Assembly: GCA_902158735.1 (NCBI GenBank) | Contig: CABGHG010000105.1 | Coordinates: forward strand, 1 to 6,275 | Source of the DNA: Candidatus Methanolliviera sp. GoM_oil | Lineage (GTDB): Archaea > Halobacteriota > Methanoliparia > Methanoliparales > Methanoliparaceae | Direction: 5' to 3' | DNA: 6,275 nt | Part shown: one piece after another, positions 1 through 5,864 of the stretch | Layout: each line of letters starts with the position of its first letter | Position numbering within the stretch: position 1 is the first letter of the stretch | The notes under the pieces: model-generated | What the model was told of the DNA's origin: nothing | Databases searched by the model: none | What the model saw: only the letters and a program-made list of their open reading frames with translations | Made by a program: the position numbers and the translations under genes

Positions 1-102
1 AACCATATCCAAACGGTCTGTGGGTATATTAATCTTTTCTGCGATGGAGCGATATAGAATTCTGAGTCCAAGATGGAAAAAGTTGGTATCGCCACGGCGC
101 AT
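1..102 (-). CDS. Possible 3'-truncated open frame running off the left edge, unrecognised
   Basis: Read on the minus strand, the frame is open from an ATG at 102 to the window edge and gives about 34 residues beginning MRRGDTNFFHLGLRILYRS. The peptide has a plausible amphipathic helix followed by a segment like EKINIPTDRLD, which reads like real protein. An in-frame stop sits at 117-115, so the coding start must lie between there and 102. There is no convincing ribosome binding site before the ATG. A second minus-strand frame starting at ATG 122 is also open to the edge, so the frame choice is a judgement based on residue composition. I recognise no family. It could be the start of a real gene or a fragment of a decayed one. 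Confidence 0.25.
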   Translation of the reverse strand, partial: MRRGDTNFFHLGLRILYRSIAEKINIPTDRLDMV

Positions 103-182
103 CCAGGAATCGTCTTAAGCATTTTTTAACATATCAATCTAATTTAGCATTCTTGATCTTTTGGGCAATTTGGGCGAACGAA

Positions 183-217
183 GTTAGGACTCATACACCA
201 TGTTACACGTTCCTAAC
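183..217. repeat. Inverted repeat (7-bp perfect stem, 21-base loop) just past nrdG
   Basis: GTTAGGA at 183-189 is the exact reverse complement of TCCTAAC at 211-217, leaving a 21-base loop. It lies 17 bases past the nrdG stop codon on the minus strand, where a transcript end would be expected. No T-run follows the stem in the nrdG direction, so it does not look like a classical intrinsic terminator. It could be an RNA-stabilising 3' hairpin, a protein-binding site, the edge of an old mobile element, or chance. Confidence 0.35.
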
Positions 218-233
218 CGCGGCTATTAATCCT

Positions 234-932
234 CTACCTCACTAAACATCTAACAACATAACTTTCTACGGCAGCTTTTAAATATTTAAATTCCTCATCT
301 GAGTAGGACGCCTCACTCAGAAATTTTGGATTTAAGGTCTTTGATGGAATAAATTTCTGTAAGACATATAAGTTGGCTCCCTTTATTAATTTTCCTATCT
401 TAATAATATCTTCTTCGCTGAGCTGAGATTTTATGACGGTTGTCCGGAACTCATAGTCCAATCCCGAGTTCATAACTAATTCTATGCTTTTTTTAATTTT
501 ATTTGGATTAATATTAGAACAAGTAATTTCTTGGTATTTTTCTAAGGGGGCTTTCACATCCATAGCCAAATAATCTACTATTTTCAGTCTGATTATTTTT
601 TCGATTACTTCTGGACGACTTCCATTCGAATCTAATTTAGCTAAATAGCCCATATCCTTAATCTTTTTGAGAAATTCAAGCAAGCCTTGTTGTAGTGTAG
701 GCTCACCCCCAGTTATCTCTACAGCATCAAGTTTTCCTTTACGTTTTTCCAAAAATGAAAAGACGTCATCTTCGCTTGTAATGTTTTGGGAATTTTGGGA
801 AACGTTGGGGTCGATAAGTTCGGGATTGTGGCAATAAGGGCACCTAAAATTGCAGCCTTGAGTAAAAACAATGGCGCATATCTTGCCAGGATAATCAATT
901 AATGAAAACTTTTGAAAACCGCCAATGATCAT
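234..932 (-). CDS. nrdG: Anaerobic ribonucleoside-triphosphate reductase activating protein (radical SAM)
   Basis: This 232-residue enzyme uses S-adenosylmethionine and a [4Fe-4S] cluster to generate the glycyl radical on NrdD. The cluster-binding CxxxCxxC motif is C27, C31 and C34, in the segment QGCNFRCPYCHNPEL. The SAM-binding GGE motif follows at residues 75-77 in ITGGEPTLQQ. The N-terminus (GGFQKFSLIDYPGKICAIVF) and the length match the compact activase group usually annotated as NrdG or a pyruvate formate-lyase-activating-like protein. The ATG at 932 is 3 bases past the nrdD stop at 936, so the two are co-transcribed. The ribosome binding site is weak (AAGGT about a dozen bases upstream), suggesting translation partly coupled to nrdD. 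No residues needed for activity appear to be missing. The position next to nrdD makes a pyruvate formate-lyase partner unlikely. Confidence 0.95.
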   Translation of the reverse strand: MIIGGFQKFSLIDYPGKICAIVFTQGCNFRCPYCHNPELIDPNVSQNSQNITSEDDVFSFLEKRKGKLDAVEITGGEPTLQQGLLEFLKKIKDMGYLAKLDSNGSRPEVIEKIIRLKIVDYLAMDVKAPLEKYQEITCSNINPNKIKKSIELVMNSGLDYEFRTTVIKSQLSEEDIIKIGKLIKGANLYVLQKFIPSKTLNPKFLSEASYSDEEFKYLKAAVESYVVRCLVR

Positions 933-935
933 CTT

Positions 936-3023
936 TCATACCTTAATGTTTTCCCTCAATTTAAACTCCTCTCTTTTCCCGTTGTTCCATTGTTTTACAG
1001 GCCTGAGATATCCAACCACCCGGGAATATACCTCAGTTTCCTCACCGCACTTTGGACAGGTATAATGTTCTCCAATGATGTAACCATGAGAGGGGCAAAT
1101 ACTGAAAGTTGGTGTAAAGGTAAAGTAAGGCAGATGATAGTTCTCAAAAGTTCTCCGAACTAAAACCTTGATAACATTGGGATCTTTAACGCTTTCACCT
1201 GCAAATGTATGAAAGACTGTACCCCCTGTATACTTTGTTTGAACCTCGTCCTGTAAGTCTAACGCTTCAAAAAGATCATCGGTGTAATTTACAGGCAGTT
1301 GAGTAGAATTTGTGTAAAACGGTTCAGCCCCTTCTCTATATTCTTCCTCATTTGCACAAATTATCTGGGGATATTTTTCTTTATCTATCTTTGCCAACAG
1401 ATAAGATGTTCCTTCTGCCGGCGTAGCTTCAAGATTATAATTATTTCCGGTCTCTTCTTGGAATGTTATCATCTTATCCCTCATAAAATCTAGAACCCTC
1501 AATGTGAATGCTTTAGAGCCATCTGATGCGATATTTTCTCCGAATAGATTTAAGCAAGCCTCATTCATCCCTATCAAACCAATTGTTGAAAAATGGTTCT
1601 TCCAATATTTGTTAAATCGCTCTTTTACATCTCTCAAATAAAATTTTCCATAGGGATAAAGGTCTTTCTCTGTAAACTTTTCTAAAATTTTCCTTTTTAT
1701 CTCTAAACTTTCTTTTGCCAGAACCATCAGTTTCTCTAAACGTTCTATAAACTCATCTTCGTCTCTCGATAAAAATCCAAGTCTAGGCATATTAATAGTA
1801 ACTACACCAACAGAACCCGTTAAAGGATTGGAACCAAAAAGCCCCCCGCCTCTCTTCTCGAGTAATCTATTATCTATTCTCAATCGGCAACACATAGACC
1901 TTGTATCTTCTGGCTTCATATCAGAATTTATAAAGTTAGAGAAGTAAGGTATCCCATATTTAGCTGTCATCCCCCACAACCCTTCCAAATTATGATCATC
2001 CCAATCAAAATTCTTGGTGATGTTATACGTGGGGATAGGAAACGTAAATACCCTACCTTTGGCATCGCCCTCCGTCATTACTTCAAAAAAAGCTTTATTT
2101 AATAGATCCATCTCGGCTTGAAAATCTTTATATGTCGTGCTCTGCATCTTGCCATTAATAATAACACCTTGGTCAGCATAGTAACTCGGAACAGTTAAAT
2201 CTAAGGTAATGTTAGTAAAAGGTGTTTGAAATCCAACCCGGGTGGGCACATTTACATTAAAAATAAATTCTTGTAAAGCCTGCTTTATCTCTCTATAACT
2301 TAATTTATCATATCTAATGAAAGGCGCTAAGAGAGTGTCAAAATTGGAGAATGCCTGAGCACCAGCAGATTCGCCCTGCAGGCTGTAGAAAAAATTTACT
2401 ACCTGTCCCAACGCACTCCTAAAATGTTTAGCAGGTTTGCTCTCCACTTTTCCCGGTACACCTTTAAAACCTTCTTTTAATAAATCTAAGAGATCCCACC
2501 CAACACAATAAACAGAAAGGATATTTAAATCATGGATATGAAAGTCACCATTTATATGGGCTCGTCTAAGTTCTGGAGGATAAAGTTTATTTAGCCAATA
2601 AACTTTGCTAATCTCTGAAGAAATATAATTATTTAATCCTTGCAAAGAGAAGGTCATATTGCTGTTTTCGTTAACTTGCCAATCAATTTTCTCTAAATAT
2701 TGATCCACTAGATCAACTTTAGCCTTATCACTAATTTCTCTAATCTTGGCATGCTGATCCCGATAAATAATGTAAGCTTTAGCAGTTTTGGTGTAAGGAG
2801 AGGACAATAACACTTCCTCAACAACATCTTGAATCTCCTCAACGGTTGGTATCTTATGAGTAATTGCTTGCTGAGCTAAATTTAAAACCTTGAGAGTAAG
2901 CTTTTGAGCGATTTTTCTATCAAATTCACCGGTTGCTGCACCCGCTTTAGCAATTGCAGTTGTAATCTTCTCTGCATCAAATTTTACTATCCTGCCATCT
3001 CTTTTTTTTATCTTCTCAAACAT
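936..3023 (-). CDS. nrdD: Anaerobic (class III) ribonucleoside-triphosphate reductase, catalytic subunit
   Basis: This 695-residue glycyl-radical enzyme reduces ribonucleoside triphosphates to deoxyribonucleotides without oxygen. Residues 1 to about 95 form an ATP-cone allosteric domain (KRDGRIVKFDAEKI, then LLSSPYTKTAKAYIIYRDQH). The catalytic barrel follows, with HIHDLNILSVYCVGW carrying C173 and a tandem cysteine C378-C379 in RSMCCRLRID. Typical family segments follow: GGLFGSNPLTGSVGVVTINM (393-412) and EATPAEGTSYLLAKIDKEKY (532-551). Near the C-terminus a zinc site is formed by C643, H646, C656 and C659. The glycyl radical is most likely G671 in RVVGYLRPV. The gene looks complete. The start is supported by a strong GGGGAG site 8 bases upstream and by the usual MFEKIKKRDG opening. 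The downstream neighbour is its activase, NrdG. The cysteine pattern suggests a redoxin-dependent rather than formate-dependent subtype, but this is inference and needs an alignment. Confidence 0.98.
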   Translation of the reverse strand: MFEKIKKRDGRIVKFDAEKITTAIAKAGAATGEFDRKIAQKLTLKVLNLAQQAITHKIPTVEEIQDVVEEVLLSSPYTKTAKAYIIYRDQHAKIREISDKAKVDLVDQYLEKIDWQVNENSNMTFSLQGLNNYISSEISKVYWLNKLYPPELRRAHINGDFHIHDLNILSVYCVGWDLLDLLKEGFKGVPGKVESKPAKHFRSALGQVVNFFYSLQGESAGAQAFSNFDTLLAPFIRYDKLSYREIKQALQEFIFNVNVPTRVGFQTPFTNITLDLTVPSYYADQGVIINGKMQSTTYKDFQAEMDLLNKAFFEVMTEGDAKGRVFTFPIPTYNITKNFDWDDHNLEGLWGMTAKYGIPYFSNFINSDMKPEDTRSMCCRLRIDNRLLEKRGGGLFGSNPLTGSVGVVTINMPRLGFLSRDEDEFIERLEKLMVLAKESLEIKRKILEKFTEKDLYPYGKFYLRDVKERFNKYWKNHFSTIGLIGMNEACLNLFGENIASDGSKAFTLRVLDFMRDKMITFQEETGNNYNLEATPAEGTSYLLAKIDKEKYPQIICANEEEYREGAEPFYTNSTQLPVNYTDDLFEALDLQDEVQTKYTGGTVFHTFAGESVKDPNVIKVLVRRTFENYHLPYFTFTPTFSICPSHGYIIGEHYTCPKCGEETEVYSRVVGYLRPVKQWNNGKREEFKLRENIKV

Positions 3024-3025
3024 AG

Positions 3026-3037
3026 CCTCTTCTCCCC
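3026..3037 (-). promoter_or_regulatory. Strong ribosome binding site of nrdD
   Basis: On the minus strand the sequence GGGGAGAAGAGG precedes the nrdD ATG. The GGGGAG core ends 8 bases before the start, a near-ideal spacing for the 3' end of 16S rRNA. It fixes the nrdD start at 3023. It lies inside the last codons of the adenosine deaminase remnant, which overlaps nrdD by 8 bases. Confidence 0.75.
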
Positions 3038-3058
3038 TTTAAATAATACATGTCCTTT

Positions 3059-3066
3059 TTTATAAA
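3059..3066 (-). promoter_or_regulatory. Probable archaeal TATA box (box A) for nrdD-nrdG
   Basis: On the minus strand TTTATAAA is preceded by purine-rich GAAAGA, as expected for a BRE plus box A. Transcription starting about 26 bases downstream would begin near 3036-3038. That leaves a leader of roughly 13-15 bases, just long enough to hold the GGGGAG site. The element lies within the 3' part of the decayed deaminase frame. The octamer is palindromic and short, so it could be chance in AT-rich DNA. Confidence 0.5.
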
Positions 3067-3305
3067 TCTTTCTTCCTGCCTATCATATGCTCTTGCCTCA
3101 TGTTCAATCCGTTCTACGCCCAATTTTTCAAGAGTGGCCCCTATAGAGTTTGCTCCTGCATCTTCACATACATGAGCTCGCTTCTCTGTAAACAAAGCCA
3201 TAGGGATCAGCTGGGAAGCTCCGCTCATTTATTCCAAGTGGAGATGAAGCGATATCTTGGGCATCTCCATTACAAATTGTTCTAATTTACCACCGAATCT
3301 TGTAT

Positions 3306-3581
3306 TCATCTGCTCATCTTTGGTAAGTTTTTGATCCAGTTCCAGTGTAAAATGAGATGACAGAGAATGAGTATAGTGAATATTAGACATGAAACGTGGT
3401 GAATGTTCTTCCAATCTTGACGAGCCAATCCCAGAAAAAATTGCTCAGTTAAAAATATCTTTTCACCGTGAAAACCTCCTCCGGGCAAAACGCGCCACAA
3501 GATAACTCCAGAAAAAAAAGAGAATAAAAAAGCGAAAAAAGAAAAAATGTCAATAAATGCATTTAATTTAACCTTTTTCAT
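3306..3581 (-). CDS. Small two-helix membrane protein, DUF4405-like (possible haem-binding cytochrome b type)
   Basis: The protein has 91 residues from the ATG at 3581 and 96 from the ATG at 3596. Numbered from 3596, hydrophobic helices span about residues 12-37 (IDIFSFFAFLFSFFSGVILW) and 66-87 (HHVSCLIFTILILCHLILHW). Between them lie a Gly-rich turn (LPGGGFHG) and LGLARQDWKNIHH. The pattern FSGxILxxxLPGG, then DWxxIH, then LxHLxLHWxWI is typical of DUF4405 proteins. H66, H80 and H84 in the second helix could bind haem, as in cytochrome b561-like folds. I prefer the 3581 start because a TATA box lies 28 bases before it, giving a nearly leaderless transcript, and MKKVKLNAFIDI is a usual family opening. 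The stop overlaps the deaminase remnant's first ATG as ATGA. No redox partner gene is visible, so the electron-transfer role is inference. Confidence 0.8.
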   Translation of the reverse strand: MKKVKLNAFIDIFSFFAFLFSFFSGVILWRVLPGGGFHGEKIFLTEQFFLGLARQDWKNIHHVSCLIFTILILCHLILHWNWIKNLPKMSR

Positions 3582-3605
3582 AGTTTTTGCATCCAATCCA
3601 ATAAG

Positions 3606-3613
3606 ATATAAAA
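3606..3613 (-). promoter_or_regulatory. Probable TATA box of the DUF4405-like gene
   Basis: On the minus strand the sequence CGAAGTTTTTATATC contains a TATA-like TTTTATAT with a plausible BRE (CGAAG) before it. Its centre is about 28 bases before the ATG at 3581, so transcription would start at about 3582-3583. The mRNA would be leaderless or nearly so, which fits the absence of a ribosome binding site before this gene. It may also drive read-through into the deaminase remnant and nrdD. Confidence 0.55.
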
Positions 3614-3670
3614 ACTTCGTTTTATGCTAATAAACTCAAAAAAAAACGGGAAATTGTGGAGGTGTCGGGA

Positions 3671-3679
3671 AAAATATAA
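3671..3679 (+). promoter_or_regulatory. Possible TATA box of the MoxR/VWA operon
   Basis: AAAATATAA at 3671-3679 is a box A-like stretch whose centre lies about 26 bases before 3701. A start there would be just ahead of the ATG at 3709 but would cut into the ribosome binding site at 3694, so the exact start is uncertain. The rest of the divergent intergenic region, 3614-3670, is A-rich with a run of nine A at 3639-3647 and shows no other clear signal. Confidence 0.35.
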
Positions 3680-3693
3680 GAATAGCTATCAAA

Positions 3694-3702
3694 GAGATGA
3701 TT
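3694..3702 (+). promoter_or_regulatory. Ribosome binding site that favours the second ATG of the MoxR gene
   Basis: GAGATGATT closely resembles the GGAGGTGATC complement of the 16S rRNA 3' end and ends about 6 bases before the ATG at 3709. The first in-frame ATG (3697) lies inside this site and has nothing similar at the right distance, so translation probably starts at 3709 with MNIEEMTREEE. Confidence 0.5.
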
Positions 3703-3708
3703 CGAATT

Positions 3709-4614
3709 ATGAATATTGAAGAGATGACAAGAGAAGAAGAGGTAGCAGGATTTGTAGGAACTGACAGATATTTCCTCGCCCCAGAACTTGGATCGATAGT
3801 TAACATTGCGATCGTCATGGAAAAACCCCTGCTCCTGATGGGCGAGGCAGGGACAGGAAAGACCCAGCTTGCCTTTGAAGTTGCCCGTGCTCTTTCTATG
3901 AAGATTTATGTGGCAAGATGCAAATCGACCATGAAAGGAGAAGAGCTCTGCTACGATCATGACACGGTGGCAAGGCTGTACGAATCGAGATTTGGGTCGG
4001 CTGAAACAGAGAGAGATCCGGCAAAATTTGATGATTATATTGTATATGGGCCGATCGGAAAGGCATTTTTGGCGGAGGAAAGAGGAGTCCTTCTACTCGA
4101 CGAGATAGACAAAACAGAGTCAGACGTTCAGGATAACCTTCTGGATATTTTAGATGCTTATGAATTTACAATAAGAGAGATAGATCGTAAAATCATTGCT
4201 AAAAATAAACCATTCATTGTAATAACCAGTAACGCCAAAAAAGAGCTTTCTGATCCATTTTTGAGAAGGTGTTACTGCCACTACATAGAATTCCCAACAC
4301 CAGAACAGATGAGACAGATCATCTCACTTCATTACCCAAAGACAGATGAAAAACTGGTTGATGTTGCACTTGATATATTTTACGACCTCCGTGACCAGGG
4401 TTTTGAAAAATCACCTGCCACAAGTGAGATCCTGAACTGGATAGGTGCACTTGAACACGAAGACATATCTCCGTCGGAACTTAGAAAAAAAAATTACAAG
4501 GAAAGAGTGCCATTTCTTGGGGTTCTTTTGAAACGGGCAGGTGATATACAGGCTTACACCAATAACTTTCACCGCCAGCATAACCCAAACATCTTTAAAG
4601 AGCGGGATTATTAG
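3709..4614 (+). CDS. MoxR-type AAA+ ATPase
   Basis: This is a single AAA+ module that uses ATP hydrolysis to remodel a protein partner; MoxR proteins typically act as chaperones for metal-cofactor insertion or complex assembly. Numbered from the alternative ATG at 3697 (305 residues), the motifs are: GTDRYFLAPEL at 21-31, Walker A GEAGTGKT at 49-56, Walker B VLLLDEID at 131-138, a sensor-1 segment ITSNAKKELSDP with N179, and likely arginine fingers R190-R191 in DPFLRRC. The segment KSPATSEILNW (238-248) sits where sensor 2 is expected. The length is normal for the family, and every ATPase motif is intact. The start at 3709 gives 301 residues and is preferred because of the ribosome binding site at 3694. 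The VWA partner begins 6 bases after the stop, so the two form an operon. No client gene is encoded beside them, so the substrate is unknown. Confidence 0.92.
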   Translation: MNIEEMTREEEVAGFVGTDRYFLAPELGSIVNIAIVMEKPLLLMGEAGTGKTQLAFEVARALSMKIYVARCKSTMKGEELCYDHDTVARLYESRFGSAETERDPAKFDDYIVYGPIGKAFLAEERGVLLLDEIDKTESDVQDNLLDILDAYEFTIREIDRKIIAKNKPFIVITSNAKKELSDPFLRRCYCHYIEFPTPEQMRQIISLHYPKTDEKLVDVALDIFYDLRDQGFEKSPATSEILNWIGALEHEDISPSELRKKNYKERVPFLGVLLKRAGDIQAYTNNFHRQHNPNIFKERDY

Positions 4615-4620
4615 AGTAAA

Positions 4621-5826
4621 ATGTTCTTCGTCGATTTCTTTTACACGTTAAGAAGTTATGGGGTTCCCATAACGACGCAGTATATTCTTGAATTGCAGGA
4701 GGGTTTGAAGAAAGGTTTGGCGGAGAATGTGGATGATCTCTATAATTTACTCAGGCTCATCTGCGTCAAGAGGATAGAACACCTGGATAACTTTGACCGC
4801 GCGTTTTCAAAGTACTTTTACGGTATTGAACTACCATCATCAGGGGAGATTACTGATCTGAACAAACTTTTGGAGAATAAACCGTTCAGGGAATGGCTCG
4901 ATACGCAAATGAGAGAAGGGAAGCTTAAACCTGCGGAGATTCAATGGAAAATTTCTCCAGAGGAGCTCTTCAGACGGTTCTTAAAGACGCTTGAGGAGCA
5001 GACCGAGGCACACCACGGTGGCAATAAGTGGATAGGCACCGGAGGAACATCTCCTTATGGGCATTCTGGAAATAGCTATGGCGGTATCAGGGTTTATGGA
5101 AGATCTGAGAGGCAGTCTGCCATAAAAACTATCGGTGAGCGAAGGTATATAAATTACTCCGATAACGCCGGGTTACGGGCTGAGAATATCCGACAGGTCC
5201 TTGGCACCTTTAAGAAGATGGTTCCGATAGGACCAAAGACCGATCTTGACCTGAACGAAACGATCTATAGGACTGCAAAGAACGCAGGAGAGATCGAGTT
5301 CATCTTTAAACCGGAGCTCAGGGACAATATTCGGGTAACACTCTTGATAGACAACGGCGGCTATTCGATGAGCAGATACGTCAGTATAGTCAGTCTGGTT
5401 TTTTCAAAGATTAAAGACCGCTTCAAAGACCTCTCAACCTATTATTTTAGGAATTGTATCTATGGCAATCTCTTCTCTGATCCACAAAGGCTAAAAGATT
5501 ATCCGACAAAAAAATTTTTATCAAATAATCCTGCTGACACCAGGGTATTGATAATCGGCGATGCTTCGATGGCTCCTGAAGAACTCTTCAGCCCCAGGGG
5601 TGCTATCGAGTACGGTGTCGATGATACCGAGCCCGGAATAGTCTGGCTTAAGAGAATAAGAGACCGGTTCAGCTATAGTGTATGGTTAAACCCGATACAG
5701 AGTAGCTACTGGTCTGAGAGATACGGAAGTTATACTATAAGAGAGATCAGGCAGATATATCATATGGAGAACCTCACGCTTGGTGGAATTAAAAATGCTG
5801 TTACTTATCTAAATGAGCAGGAGTGA
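4621..5826 (+). CDS. CoxE-like protein with a von Willebrand factor A (VWA) domain
   Basis: This 401-residue protein is the expected partner of the MoxR ATPase. VWA proteins of the CoxE group act as adaptors linking the ATPase to its target, as in maturation of carbon monoxide dehydrogenase or related complexes. The N-terminal helical part starts FFYTLRSYGVPITTQYILEL, typical of the family, which supports the ATG at 4621. A Gly/His-rich linker follows (HHGGNKWIGTGGTSPYGHSG, 131-150). The VWA fold starts at RVTLLIDNGGYSM with D244. The usual DxSxS metal-site motif is replaced by DNGGYS. A second acidic strand, VLIIGDASMAPEEL, carries D314. The C-terminal segment YHMENLTLGGIKNAVTYL closes the domain. 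There is no signal peptide or membrane helix, so it is probably cytosolic. The ribosome binding site is poor; translation is probably coupled to the ATPase gene 6 bases upstream. Confidence 0.88.
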   Translation: MFFVDFFYTLRSYGVPITTQYILELQEGLKKGLAENVDDLYNLLRLICVKRIEHLDNFDRAFSKYFYGIELPSSGEITDLNKLLENKPFREWLDTQMREGKLKPAEIQWKISPEELFRRFLKTLEEQTEAHHGGNKWIGTGGTSPYGHSGNSYGGIRVYGRSERQSAIKTIGERRYINYSDNAGLRAENIRQVLGTFKKMVPIGPKTDLDLNETIYRTAKNAGEIEFIFKPELRDNIRVTLLIDNGGYSMSRYVSIVSLVFSKIKDRFKDLSTYYFRNCIYGNLFSDPQRLKDYPTKKFLSNNPADTRVLIIGDASMAPEELFSPRGAIEYGVDDTEPGIVWLKRIRDRFSYSVWLNPIQSSYWSERYGSYTIREIRQIYHMENLTLGGIKNAVTYLNEQE

Positions 5827-5864
5827 ATGCCTTATTTTAGGATAGATACCCTTTCCTACTTCAT

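Larger units (their letters stand above)
3016..3309 (-). pseudogene. Adenosine deaminase remnant with a large internal deletion
   Basis: Two adjacent short frames look like the two ends of one adenosine deaminase-family gene. The first (ATG 3309 to TAA 3231-3229, 26 residues) ends in EMPKISLHLHLE, matching the family's N-terminal metal-binding PKxxLHxHLEG. The second (ATG 3228 to the stop at 3016, 70 residues) contains AHVCEDAGANSIGATLEKLG and then VERIEHEARA. These align without gaps to the family pattern HAGEDAGxxSIxxALxxLGxERIGHGxRA. About 160 residues between them are absent, as is everything after the ERIxH segment, including the SLNTDD-type metal site. Even in what remains, HAGE has become HVCE and IGHG has become IEHE. 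The first frame begins in an ATGA overlap with the upstream membrane-protein gene, and TAA-ATG joins the two frames, so both could still be translated by coupling. An active deaminase is ruled out; a new role for the 70-residue peptide is possible but unsupported. The family match is from memory of the consensus. Confidence 0.72.

Noticed and set aside
154..176. Near-repeat TTGGGCAATTTGGGCG suggesting a tandem repeat
   Set aside because: Only two short TTTGGGC-like units; too short to separate from chance, and there is no regular array or CRISPR-like spacing.
183..217. tRNA or other structured RNA gene at the inverted repeat
   Set aside because: The 7-bp stem resembles an acceptor stem in length, but only 21 bases lie between the arms and there is no D, anticodon or T arm.
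912..1163. Plus-strand open frame of 83 codons opposite the nrdD 3' end
   Set aside because: It lies antisense to well-supported nrdD/nrdG sequence and its peptide has no recognisable domain.
1299..1493. Plus-strand open frame of 64 codons inside nrdD
   Set aside because: It is fully antisense to the conserved nrdD catalytic region; the hydrophobic, Cys-rich peptide is a by-product of AT-rich complementary codons.
3100..3285. Plus-strand open frame across the deaminase remnant
   Set aside because: The opposite strand carries recognisable deaminase motifs; this frame has none.
3310..3414. Upstream extension of the short deaminase N-terminal frame to an ATG at 3414
   Set aside because: The extra residues overlap the well-supported DUF4405 frame and do not resemble a deaminase N-terminus; the ATG at 3309 in the ATGA overlap is the better start.
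3622..3960. Minus-strand open frame over the MoxR 5' end
   Set aside because: It is antisense to the Walker A region of the ATPase, and its peptide has low-complexity Ser/Phe composition.
5827..5864. Possible bidirectional terminator between the converging VWA and RFC genes
   Set aside because: The 38-base gap has only short T-rich patches (CTTATTTTAGG and CCCTTTCC) and no good stem, so it is not callable.
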